The translations under genes and the position numbers were made by a program. Below, in pieces: positions 37,314 to 46,746 of a stretch of 56,220 nucleotides of DNA (positions within the stretch are counted from its first letter, which is position 1; each line of letters opens with the position of its first letter). The notes beneath the pieces are model-generated. The model saw nothing but the letters and a program-made list of their open reading frames with translations, did no database searches and was not told where the DNA came from. The DNA comes from Desulfobulbaceae bacterium (lineage in GTDB: Bacteria; Desulfobacterota; Desulfobulbia; Desulfobulbales; Desulfobulbaceae), in NCBI GenBank assembly GCA_023544645.1, contig JAMJFO010000019.1, positions 1 to 56,220 on the forward strand. The letters run 5' to 3'.

Positions 37314-38642
37314 ATGCACATGCACCTGAACAATAACAAGAACATCTTTGTTATCGGTCTTGACCCCTATAATCTGCGGAAACTGAAGGGTATTAGCGGG
37401 AGTGAGCACTATAATTTCCATGCTCTGCTGGCCTACGAGGACGTGGTCAAACCCCTCGACTACCCTTATGAATTGATGCTGAAAAATGCTGAAAACCAGC
37501 TGCGGCAGTTTCCTGGCACTATCGATGCCATCATCAGTTATTGGGATTTTCCCGCCGACACCATGATGCCTATACTGTGCCGGAAATTCAGCTTACCGTC
37601 TCCCCCGCTCGAAACCATCTTGAAGTGTGCGCATAAGTACTGGGCACGCCTGGAGCAACAGAAAATCATCCCCGAGCATATCCCCGCCTTCCGCGCTTTC
37701 GATCCCTTTGATGACGATCCACTGGCGGAGATCGACCTGCCTTTTCCCTTCTGGGTAAAACCTGTCAAATCCTTCGGCTCCTTCCTCGGTTTTTTTATCG
37801 ACAGCGAACAGACCTTCCATCGGCACCTGCCGACGATCCGCAGCAATATTCCGCGCATCGGCAAGGCCTTTAACGAGGCGCTGAAACACGCCGAACTCCC
37901 TCCCGAAGTGCAAGGAATCGATGGGAACCATTGCATTGCCGAGGAGATTATTCAAGGTTACCGGCAGAACGGGCCGGAAGGCTATGTCTATAACGGCGAA
38001 GTACATATCAACGGTATTACCGATTCAGTGAAGGATAAAGCAGGCAGGAGTTTCACCAGCTACGAATACCCCTCAGTCTGGCCGCAGCACATGCAGGACA
38101 AGAGTATCGAGGTTACCAGGCGACTCCTCTCTCGCCTCGGATTGGACAACAGCGCTTTCAATCTTGAATTCATCTGGGACGAGTCCACTGACGATCTCAA
38201 GCTCATCGAAATCAATCCGCGCATCTCACAATCCCTCAGCGATATGTTCGAAAAGGTCCACGGCACATCCAACCATGAGGTTATCGTGGACCTGGCGCTG
38301 GAGAAAAAACCTGACTATCCGCGTGATACAGGACGGTTCAATTGTGCAGCCAAATTCATGTGGCGCTATTATGAAGATGCCCTGGTCACACGTTCACCAA
38401 GCCTCGAAGAGATTGCACGGGTGCAGCAGGAATTTCCCGGCACCGAAGTCTATATTGAAGCCAGGGAGGGAAATCTGCTTTCCGAACTGCGGGACCAGGA
38501 CAGTTACAGCTATGAAATTGCCATTATTCTGCTGGGCGCCGACAACCATCAACAGTTGTTGCAACGATTTGCGCGCTGTAAAGAAATCCTTACCTTCGAG
38601 TTCGCCGACCCCCGGATTCGTCAAACCGCAAAACAGGCATGA
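37314..38642 (+). CDS. ATP-grasp ligase-like protein
   Basis: A 442-residue protein with an ATP-grasp fold of the carboxylate-amine ligase type. Visible parts: N-terminal Rossmann-like FVIGLDPYNLRKL; PFPFWVKPVKSFGS (ATP-binding Lys with a following Ser/Gly loop, about 140-155); CIAEEIIQGY (hinge acidic residues); FNLEFIWDES and LKLIEINPRISQSLSD, with the Glu and Asn that hold Mg-ATP. Such enzymes join a carboxylate to an amine or thiol via an acyl phosphate. ATG 37314 or 37320 may be the start; GAAGG is about 10 bases upstream. Its end overlaps the start of a CocE-type hydrolase by 4 bases (ATGA), so the two act together, perhaps making and opening an amide or ester (inference). The substrate is unknown. 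Confidence 0.85.
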   Translation: MHMHLNNNKNIFVIGLDPYNLRKLKGISGSEHYNFHALLAYEDVVKPLDYPYELMLKNAENQLRQFPGTIDAIISYWDFPADTMMPILCRKFSLPSPPLETILKCAHKYWARLEQQKIIPEHIPAFRAFDPFDDDPLAEIDLPFPFWVKPVKSFGSFLGFFIDSEQTFHRHLPTIRSNIPRIGKAFNEALKHAELPPEVQGIDGNHCIAEEIIQGYRQNGPEGYVYNGEVHINGITDSVKDKAGRSFTSYEYPSVWPQHMQDKSIEVTRRLLSRLGLDNSAFNLEFIWDESTDDLKLIEINPRISQSLSDMFEKVHGTSNHEVIVDLALEKKPDYPRDTGRFNCAAKFMWRYYEDALVTRSPSLEEIARVQQEFPGTEVYIEAREGNLLSELRDQDSYSYEIAIILLGADNHQQLLQRFARCKEILTFEFADPRIRQTAKQA

Positions 38643-40663
38643 AATTCCTCGACTCCTTCCCCAATGAGATAATCGAATTCGAACACATCCTCATCACCAT
38701 GCCGGACGGCGCCCGGCTGGCAGCCCGGTTATGGCTCCCCGACGGGGCCGAAAAAAAGCCTGTTCCGGCTCTATTGGAATATATTCCCTACCGCAAGCGC
38801 GACCTCACCCGCCGCCGGGACGACATCACCCACCGCTACCTGGCAGGCCACGGCTACGCCTGCATCCGGGTTGACCTGCGCGGTTCAGGCGATTCGGACG
38901 GAATATTGGTCGACCAGTACCGTCAACAGGAAATAGATGACGGGGTGGCTGTTATCCGCTGGCTTACCGAACAGCCCTGGTGCAATGGACGGGTGGGCAT
39001 GATGGGCATCTCCTGGGGCGGTTTCAATAGCCTGCAGATTGCCGCAATGCACCCACCAGGCCTCAAAGCGATCATCACCGTCTGCTCCACTGACGATCTC
39101 TACCTTGACAACATGCATTACATGGGGGGATGCCTGCTCACCGACAATCTTTCCGAATCAACCACCATGTTTTCCGTGAACACCTGCCCGCCCGACCCGC
39201 AACTGGTGGGAGAGCGGTGGCGCGAAATGTGGCTCGAGCGCCTTTCCGGCAGCGGCTTGTGGCTGGACATCTGGCTGCGTCACCAGCGCCGCAGTGAATA
39301 CTGGCAACACGGATCGGTGTGCGAGGACTACGCTGCTATCCGCTGTCCGGTGATGGCAGTCGGCGGATGGACGGACGGGTACACCAACGCCATCTTCCGC
39401 CTGCTTGAACACCTGGAGGTTCCTCGAATGGGGCTGATCGGACCATGGGGGCACAAGTACCCTCACCTCGGCATCCCCGGCCCCGCCATCGGCTTTTTGC
39501 AGGAGAGCCTGCGCTGGTGGGACTACTGGCTCAAGGACCGCGAAACAGGAATCATGCGTGAACCGATGTTGCGAGCCTGGATGCAGCACAGCGTTCCCCC
39601 CACAACCAGCTACCAACAACGCCCCGGCAGGTGGATTTCTGAACAGCAATGGCCTCCGACCGATATCAGGTGGAAATCCTACCCGTTGACGCCTTTTCGT
39701 CTTGCCGCAGAAGCTGCGCAGCGCCGCAGGGATGATGCTACCCAAACCCTGCAATCACCCCTCAGCGTCGGACTTTTCGCCGGCAAATGGTGCTCGTACA
39801 CCGCCGCACCCGACCTGCCCCATGACCAGCGCGAGGAGGATGGCGGAGCCCTGGTCTATGACAGCGCACCTCTGGAGCAGCCCCTGGAGATTCTCGGATC
39901 GCCGCAGGTCGAATTAGAGTTATCTTCCAACCGCCCTCTGGCCATGATCGCAGTACGCCTCTCCGATGTGGCGCCAGACGACAAAGCCACTCGCATCACC
40001 TACGCACTGCTCAATCTCACCCATTACAACGGTCATGCAATACCGGAACCCCTTGTGCCGGGCCGCCGGTACAGGGTCCGGATAAACATGAGATACATCG
40101 CTCAGCAGTTCCCGGCCGGTCACCGCCTGCGCCTCTCCCTCTCGACCTCTTACTGGCCCCTGGCCTGGCCGCCCCCGAAACCTGTCCGACTGACCATCTA
40201 TACCAGACAGAGCGCTCTGAAATTACCCGTCCGCCCTCCTCGGCCCGAAGACAATGTTATACAATTCAAGAAACCGGAAGGAGCGCGGCCGTCACCAATT
40301 GAACAAATTGAGCTTGCGCACCACAACTGGCTGGTCCACCGCGATCTGGCAAATGACATCTCAACACTTGAAGTCATCAAGGACGAAGGGATTTGCCGCA
40401 TCAAGGCGATTGACATGGAGATCGGTGACCGCACCTGGGACTACTACACCTATCAGGGGGACAACTTCACTTCGGTGAGGGGGGAAACACGCACCGAACG
40501 CACCTTTCAGCGGGGCAGCTGGTCAGTGCGCACGACAACCCGTACCGTTCTCACCTCTGATACCACTCATTTCCACATTCATGCCGAACTTGATGCCTAC
40601 GAAGGTGATACGCGCATCTACTCCGCGAACTGGCAACGGACCATTCCACGCGATGGAGTGTAA
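38639..40663 (+). CDS. CocE/NonD-family alpha/beta hydrolase (X-Pro dipeptidyl-peptidase-like)
   Basis: A 674-residue hydrolase. The N-terminal alpha/beta domain has the oxyanion strand LEYIPYRKRD, RVDLRGSGDSDG, the nucleophile elbow MMGISWGGFNS (Ser), VGGWTDGYTNA (Asp region) and GPWGHKYPH (His). This completes the Ser-Asp-His triad of CocE, amino-ester hydrolases and PepX. The C-terminal jelly-roll (about 370-540) is present with LRLSLSTSYWPLAWPPP. About 120 extra residues at the C terminus go beyond the usual CocE length of about 575. No signal peptide, so it is cytoplasmic. Coupled to the ATP-grasp gene upstream. The family hydrolyses acyl esters and peptides; the true substrate is unknown. 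Confidence 0.9.
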   Translation: MKFLDSFPNEIIEFEHILITMPDGARLAARLWLPDGAEKKPVPALLEYIPYRKRDLTRRRDDITHRYLAGHGYACIRVDLRGSGDSDGILVDQYRQQEIDDGVAVIRWLTEQPWCNGRVGMMGISWGGFNSLQIAAMHPPGLKAIITVCSTDDLYLDNMHYMGGCLLTDNLSESTTMFSVNTCPPDPQLVGERWREMWLERLSGSGLWLDIWLRHQRRSEYWQHGSVCEDYAAIRCPVMAVGGWTDGYTNAIFRLLEHLEVPRMGLIGPWGHKYPHLGIPGPAIGFLQESLRWWDYWLKDRETGIMREPMLRAWMQHSVPPTTSYQQRPGRWISEQQWPPTDIRWKSYPLTPFRLAAEAAQRRRDDATQTLQSPLSVGLFAGKWCSYTAAPDLPHDQREEDGGALVYDSAPLEQPLEILGSPQVELELSSNRPLAMIAVRLSDVAPDDKATRITYALLNLTHYNGHAIPEPLVPGRRYRVRINMRYIAQQFPAGHRLRLSLSTSYWPLAWPPPKPVRLTIYTRQSALKLPVRPPRPEDNVIQFKKPEGARPSPIEQIELAHHNWLVHRDLANDISTLEVIKDEGICRIKAIDMEIGDRTWDYYTYQGDNFTSVRGETRTERTFQRGSWSVRTTTRTVLTSDTTHFHIHAELDAYEGDTRIYSANWQRTIPRDGV

Positions 40664-40796
40664 AGGAAAAGGCAATGGCCACGGCATTACGCAGCATTGC
40701 CTCCCCGCCTCCTGACTGATACAGGGAATAGCCGTCCGCCACTTCCCGGTAAAAAAGAGACAGTTCATCTTCCGTATAACCGTCACCGTTATGGTA

Positions 40797-40990
40797 GTAT
40801 TCAACGATGGTGGCGGCAAACTCGTCGCGCAACTTTTTCATCAGCTCAATAACCCGGTGGGCCGTTTTATAGTCGAAGTTAAAGGTAGGCTCGTCGGCCA
40901 GCAGAAGACTGGGATTGGTGACCAGAACCCGGGCAATGACAGAATCCACCCCGCGGATAGACTTGTCCTTGACCTGACCGGGAGAAAAAG
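40797..40990 (-). pseudogene. Remnant of an ABC transporter ATPase (LolD/MacB-like)
   Basis: The minus frame reads FSPGQVKDKS, VIARVLVTNPSLLLADEPTF, NFDYKTAHRVIELMKKL, then AATIV. This is the signature-to-Walker B region of LolD/MacB-type ATPases (LSGGQ...ARALVxxPxLLLADEPTGNLD). The signature is broken (FSPGQ) and the Walker B follow-up TGNLD reads TFNFD. The Walker A half and the permease are absent. Nothing else was recognised in 40664-41131. Confidence 0.65.
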
Positions 40991-41131
40991 CGATAATTTC
41001 AATATACCCGTAGTAAAATTGAACCCGATGCCGCTGTTGCGTTGGGGTGCAAGTAATGTCCGGCAACAGATTGTTTCGGCTTCGCCAACAAAATCCCTCT
41101 CTGTGATGGAGACCTCTCTTTGCGTGGACAG

Positions 41132-42169
41132 ATGGCGGACATATTTATCCCTGGTAAAAATAAAAATACCATGAAGCTGATGTCATTTGTGTCGAAATTT
41201 CTTTGCTCGGGCAGACGGTTAAACCAGGCACACGAGCAGCTCCTGATTGTGTTCAACAGTCTTGATGCCATAGTCTACGTTGCTGATATGAACACCTATG
41301 AAATTCTGTTCATTAACAAATACACCGAAAAAATATTTGGCGATATTGTCGGAAAAAAATGCTGGCAAACCCTCCAGTCCAACCAGACCGGCCCCTGCCC
41401 GTTCTGCACAAATGACAAGCTTGTGGACAGGGATGGACGTCCCACCGGGATGTATAACTGGGAGTGGCTAAATACGGTTAATAACTGCTGGTATGAATGC
41501 CGGGATCGGGCAATAACCTGGATTGACGGCCGGATAGTGCGTATGGAAATCGCAACTGATATCACTGATCGGAAAGAGTTCCTGGAAAAATTATCGAAAA
41601 GCGAAGAACGTTTCCGGATGGTGGCGGATTATGCCTATGATTGGGAATATTGGCGGGACAAAGAAGGCAACTGGCTCTACATATCCCCCTCCTGTGAAAC
41701 AATAACAGGTTACAGCCCGGAAGAGATGTACAACGACAAGGATATACTGAAAAAAATAATTCATCCGCAAGACAGGGAACAGTGGCAGACGCACGCCCAT
41801 GACATGCTCGAAGGAGGGGAAGTTGAGCCCATGGAGTTTCGGATTATCGCCAAAAACGGCGAGACCCGCTGGATACATCATGTCTGCCGGAGGGTATTCA
41901 GCAAGGACGGCAGGGATCTCGGCGTGCGCGGCAGCAACAGGGATATCACGAAACGAATGCTGTTGAAGGAAGAAATCAAAGTGCTTCGGGGCTTTCTGCC
42001 GATATGCGCCTCATGTAAAAAAATACGCGATGATAAAGGATACTGGAACCAGATTGAATCCTATATCCGCGACCATTCGGAAGCCCAGTTCAGCCATAGC
42101 ATCTGTCCTGATTGTGCCAGAAAACTGTATCCGAACATGTTCAAAGAGGAAGACAAGGACAACGAATAG
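41132..42169 (+). CDS. Two-PAS sensor protein with C-terminal Cys-rich CxxC module
   Basis: A 345-residue cytoplasmic protein from ATG 41132 (ATG 41171 and TTG 41120 are other possible starts). PAS 1 (about 20-135) contains NSLDAIVYVADMNTYEILFI and a CPFC pair in its loop; PAS 2 (about 150-270) has WLYISPSCETITGYSPEEM and ends ITKR. The C terminus FLPICASCKKIRDDKGYWNQ...SICPDCARKLYP is a module seen at the end of many PAS and receiver proteins; its paired CxxC groups may bind zinc. There is no kinase, cyclase or phosphodiesterase domain, so the output must be by protein contact. No regulator gene is adjacent. Confidence 0.85.
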   Translation: MADIFIPGKNKNTMKLMSFVSKFLCSGRRLNQAHEQLLIVFNSLDAIVYVADMNTYEILFINKYTEKIFGDIVGKKCWQTLQSNQTGPCPFCTNDKLVDRDGRPTGMYNWEWLNTVNNCWYECRDRAITWIDGRIVRMEIATDITDRKEFLEKLSKSEERFRMVADYAYDWEYWRDKEGNWLYISPSCETITGYSPEEMYNDKDILKKIIHPQDREQWQTHAHDMLEGGEVEPMEFRIIAKNGETRWIHHVCRRVFSKDGRDLGVRGSNRDITKRMLLKEEIKVLRGFLPICASCKKIRDDKGYWNQIESYIRDHSEAQFSHSICPDCARKLYPNMFKEEDKDNE

Positions 42170-42292
42170 ACATGCCTGGGTTATAGTTTATCTTTGTGCT
42201 TTCCAGCAAATGTTGCACAGCAATGTTTGATATCCCGGAAAGCAGATCAACCCCGCAGCCGGGTGATTTCACTTGACAATGGGTGATGCGCG

Positions 42293-42685
42293 ATGAAACA
42301 CTTCAACCTGGAAGATGCCAGCCAGATCATGATCGGAGCATTCGCCCTGGCCGTGCCTGTTTCTTTTTCAGAGGAGGCATGGAGCATTGGAGAGTCATTG
42401 CCCTTGATCAACCTGGCAATGCTGTTCGCCCTTTCCATGCTGTTCCTTACTTTTTTTGCCTATGGGAGCGTTTTCCAGGGAAACATCAGGCAAAGAGCGC
42501 TCGCGTTTGTCGCCCGTCTTTTCCTGGCGTATTTTATCGCTGCCGTGGTGGTGGCATTACTGCTGGTGGCCCTCGATAAATTTCCCCTGGCTTCCGAGCC
42601 GGCAACGGCCCTGAAGAGGTTGATCGTCATAACCATGCCCGCTTCAATGGGCGCAATTATCGTCGACAGTTTTGACAAGGAATAA
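42293..42685 (+). CDS. DUF2391-like integral membrane protein
   Basis: A 130-residue hydrophobic protein with four predicted membrane segments (about 12-27, 36-58, 68-93 and 105-123). DASQIMIGAFALAVPVSFSEE at the start and ITMPASMGAIIVDSF at the end resemble the TIGR02587/DUF2391 membrane protein family, whose function is unknown. A GTGATG-rich stretch stands in place of a clear ribosome-binding site. It stands alone, followed by a hairpin terminator. Confidence 0.7.
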   Translation: MKHFNLEDASQIMIGAFALAVPVSFSEEAWSIGESLPLINLAMLFALSMLFLTFFAYGSVFQGNIRQRALAFVARLFLAYFIAAVVVALLLVALDKFPLASEPATALKRLIVITMPASMGAIIVDSFDKE

Positions 42686-42704
42686 TCATCCGGCAAGTCA
42701 ATAA

Positions 42705-42731
42705 AAATCCGAGCCCAGAGGGCCCGGATTT
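42705..42731. terminator. Bidirectional hairpin terminator
   Basis: A 12-base stem AAATCCGAGCCC/GGGCCCGGATTT with one mismatch and a 3-base loop, between convergent genes (DUF2391 and asd). Short A/T runs on both sides allow it to serve both, though the T-runs are weak. Confidence 0.7.
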
Positions 42732-42802
42732 ATCTGATTGAACAAAGGCCGCCCCACAGTTCTCTCACCTTGAACAGCCGCGTTCCCGATTTAGCCGTCT
42801 GC

Positions 42803-43921
42803 CTATCCTAGATGTTCCAGGACAATCTTCAGCATCCGGCGGACAGGTTCAACCGCACCCCAGAGAAGTTGATCGCCGACGCTGAAGACGGTGAGGTACT
42901 CGGGCCCCATATTAAGCTTGCGTACCCGGCCGACCGGTATATCAAGGGTGCCGGTAACTCTGGCCGGGGTCAGTTCCCTGAGCGTATCCTCTTTACTGTT
43001 CTCAACCAGATAGACCCATTGATTATGACCGGCGATGGCTGACCTGATATCCTCCAAGGGCACATCCCGGTTCAACTTGATGGTAAAGGCCTGGCTGTGG
43101 CAGCGCATCGCCCCGATCCGGACACAACAGCCGTCCACCGGCACCGGGCTGTTTTGCCGGTCGAGGATCTTGTTGCTCTCGGCCATGCCCTTCCATTCCT
43201 CCCGGGTCTGGCCGTTGTCCATGGCCCGGTCGATCCACGGGATAAGACTGGCAGCCAGGGGGGCGCCGAAATTGTCCACCGGATGGGAACCGTCCCGCAG
43301 GGTGTCGGTCACCTTACGGTCCAGATCAAGGATAGCGGCGGCGGGATCATCAAGCAGCGATGCGGCCGAGCTGCCTATATGGCGCATCTGGTCTACCAGC
43401 TCCCGCATGTTTTTAGCGCCGGCGCCGGATGCCGCCTGGTAGGTCATGGAGGTGATCCACTCCACCCAGCCTTTCTCAAACAGTCCGCCGAGCGCCATGA
43501 GCATCAGGGAAACCGTGCAGTTGCCGCCGATGTAATCTTTGATGCCGTCTGCCAGGGCCTTGTCGATGACCGCCCGGTTGACCGGATCAAGCACGATGAC
43601 CGAATCGGATTCCATCCGCAGGGTGGAGGCCGCGTCGATCCAGTATCCGCCCCAGCCTTTGCCGCGCAGGGCGGGATAAACCGCCGTGGTATAGCCGCCG
43701 CCCTGGCAGGAAAGGATTATGTCCATGTCCGCCAGCAGGCCGGTGTCGTTGGCATCAAGGAGTTGATAGATACTGCCGTCTATTTCCGGGCCCTGCTGTC
43801 CTGCCTGGGACGTGGAAAAAAAGAAGACCTCGTACCCCTGAAAATCGTTCTCCTGGCGCATCCTCTCCATGAGGACCGAACCAACCATTCCTCTCCAACC
43901 AATAATTCCTACTTTACGCAT
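42803..43921 (-). CDS. asd: Aspartate-semialdehyde dehydrogenase
   Basis: A 372-residue NADP-dependent enzyme that reduces aspartyl phosphate to aspartate semialdehyde, on the way to Lys, Met, Thr and diaminopimelate. It belongs to the Escherichia coli-type branch (about 367 aa): N-terminal [18 protein letters not shown] nucleotide loop, [18 protein letters not shown] with the active-site Cys, and [14 protein letters not shown]. The His/Arg region is [16 protein letters not shown]. It follows the PRPP-synthetase homologue by 18 bases in the minus-strand group leuB-prs-asd. Confidence 0.96.
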   Translation of the reverse strand: MRKVGIIGWRGMVGSVLMERMRQENDFQGYEVFFFSTSQAGQQGPEIDGSIYQLLDANDTGLLADMDIILSCQGGGYTTAVYPALRGKGWGGYWIDAASTLRMESDSVIVLDPVNRAVIDKALADGIKDYIGGNCTVSLMLMALGGLFEKGWVEWITSMTYQAASGAGAKNMRELVDQMRHIGSSAASLLDDPAAAILDLDRKVTDTLRDGSHPVDNFGAPLAASLIPWIDRAMDNGQTREEWKGMAESNKILDRQNSPVPVDGCCVRIGAMRCHSQAFTIKLNRDVPLEDIRSAIAGHNQWVYLVENSKEDTLRELTPARVTGTLDIPVGRVRKLNMGPEYLTVFSVGDQLLWGAVEPVRRMLKIVLEHLG

Positions 43922-43939
43922 TGTCTCTCACCTTGTGTA

Positions 43940-44866
43940 TTAATTATCCTGAATTCGCAAATAATGGATTAATTCCTCGGCAATCAGGGGGGCCACCGAA
44001 AAGAGGTCCAGCAGTTCATCGCTCTCGCGGCCCGGATAGGAATCCGAGCCGATGATTCTTATCCCCTTCTCGCGAAACTTCGGCCTCGCCTCTTCCGGCA
44101 GGACCAGGTGGGTTGCCATGACCATGACCCTGACCGCCCCTGCCTGGTAGCAGCGATCAACGGTCTGGAGCATGGATCCGCCGGTGCGGATCATGTCATC
44201 GCAGATGATCGCCGTCTTGCCCTTGACCGCGCTTGAAAGCTGGCCGATGATCGTCCTGTCCACATCATACCGGTCCTTGTTGGCTGCGGTATGCGGGCAG
44301 CCAAGCAGGTTTGCCAGCCGGGAAACCCGCTTGCTGAAACCGTAATCCGGCGACACCAGCACGTAATCGTCGACATCCAGTTCATTGATCTTTCGAGCGG
44401 CGATGGTTTCCGTCCACAGATGCCGTGTCCTGATTTCACCGGTGTGGGCATGCAGGACAGCCTCGGAATGAAGATCGATAAAGGCGACGAAATCAGGCCG
44501 GGCCCGATAAATCTGCCGAACCCTGGTCACCCCCTTGGGGATTTCGCCTGACTCGGGCTTGGCCCTCTCCATGGTGGAATAGCCCAGATAGGGGACCACC
44601 ACATTGACCGATCGGCTGTTCCAGTAACGGCAGCCCGCAATCAGGTCGATCAACTCCTGATGGGCGGAATCATCCGGAGTTGCCGCTACAATGACAATAT
44701 CCATGCCGGATATATCGCAGGGGAAGGCATGATACAGTTCACCGTCGGCAAAACGCTTCATGATCATGTCGGTCAGCGGGATGTTCAGCTCATCCGCAAC
44801 CTTGCGCGCCAGTTCCCGGCTGGACTGGTTGGAGATCAGCAGTATATTGTTACGCGGCGTCATCAT
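43940..44866 (-). CDS. Ribose-phosphate pyrophosphokinase homologue, divergent
   Basis: A 308-residue protein of the PRPP-synthetase family, which forms PRPP from ribose 5-phosphate and ATP. Start ATG 44866 (MMTPRNNILLISN); earlier in-frame codons overlap leuB and lack similarity. Visible: FADGELYHAF (early pyrophosphate loop region), VVPYLGYSTMERAKPESGE (normally VIPYFGYARQDRK, flexible ATP loop) and IDLHS. The PRPP-binding loop reads ICDDMIRTGGSM where canonical enzymes have DDMIDTGG. These changes mark a divergent branch, so enzyme activity on ribose 5-phosphate is likely but not certain. It is flanked by leuB (10-base gap) and asd. Confidence 0.85.
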   Translation of the reverse strand: MMTPRNNILLISNQSSRELARKVADELNIPLTDMIMKRFADGELYHAFPCDISGMDIVIVAATPDDSAHQELIDLIAGCRYWNSRSVNVVVPYLGYSTMERAKPESGEIPKGVTRVRQIYRARPDFVAFIDLHSEAVLHAHTGEIRTRHLWTETIAARKINELDVDDYVLVSPDYGFSKRVSRLANLLGCPHTAANKDRYDVDRTIIGQLSSAVKGKTAIICDDMIRTGGSMLQTVDRCYQAGAVRVMVMATHLVLPEEARPKFREKGIRIIGSDSYPGRESDELLDLFSVAPLIAEELIHYLRIQDN

Positions 44867-44876
44867 CTCGGTATGG

Positions 44877-45989
<1,113 letters not shown>

Positions 45990-46058
45990 TCATTAACAAA
46001 AATTATAATATATAACAAATTCTGCCGAATTTAACCAGTGCTACTCGCGGATCAGGAC

Positions 46059-46733
46059 TCAGGATTTTTTCCTGAAAATCAGGATAAAACGGTTGGCCCC
46101 GCTGAAAGGCAGGCGTATACGCTCAACCGCGACCCGGTCAAATCGCGGATTATTCTTTTCCTTTTCCCACTGTTCTTCTCCCGAAGCCCCCTGCATGCAG
46201 ATCACCAGGGCGCCGTTGCCGGCCAGGTCGTCGACCATTTCCAGGAACGAGGTTACATCGGCAACCGCCCGGCTGGTGATGACCGCAAAATGCATGTCGG
46301 GCAGCGCATCTTGTTCATCTGTCCGGTGCGGGACAACCTCAATGGTCGAAAGAGCCAGGAGACGGATGACATGCCGGAGAAAGGCCACCCGGCGCTGACG
46401 GGGTTCAAGCAGCACCACGGGCCGTCGGGGACAGGCAATTTTGATGACCAGGCCGGGAAAACCGGCGCCGCTGCCGACATCAAGGAGAATTCCGTGCTCC
46501 GGCGCATGGGCGGCCAGCACAGGGACAAGGGTCAGCGAATCGAGAAAATGTTTTTCAACCACGTCTTCCAGGGAGGTGTTCCTGGCAACGAGGTTGACCT
46601 TCCTGTTCCACTTGATCAGTTCCTGGATGTATCGGGCCAGCCCGGTTATTGACTGGGCAGCGGTTTCAATACCCAGCCGGGCCAGCCCTTTATGCAGCAG
46701 ATGAGCAGCTTTATCAGCCCCATGATCGTTCAC
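46059..46733 (-). CDS. rsmG: 16S rRNA (guanine-527-N7)-methyltransferase
   Basis: A 224-residue RsmG (GidB). The frame is open to 46949 inside hisD, but the start chosen is GTG 46733 (MNDHGADKAA), 5 bases after GGAG and 13 bases past the hisD stop. GTG 46736 and ATG 46793 are alternatives. Motifs: LIKWNRKVNLVARNTSLEDV, HFLDSLTLVPVL, LLDVGSGAGFPGLVIKIACP (SAM loop), LLEPRQRRVAFLRHV and ITSRAVADVTSFLEM. It methylates 16S rRNA and is normally found near chromosome-replication genes; here it follows hisD. Confidence 0.93.
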   Translation of the reverse strand: MNDHGADKAAHLLHKGLARLGIETAAQSITGLARYIQELIKWNRKVNLVARNTSLEDVVEKHFLDSLTLVPVLAAHAPEHGILLDVGSGAGFPGLVIKIACPRRPVVLLEPRQRRVAFLRHVIRLLALSTIEVVPHRTDEQDALPDMHFAVITSRAVADVTSFLEMVDDLAGNGALVICMQGASGEEQWEKEKNNPRFDRVAVERIRLPFSGANRFILIFRKKS

Positions 46734-46746
46734 CACAGCTCCGGAG

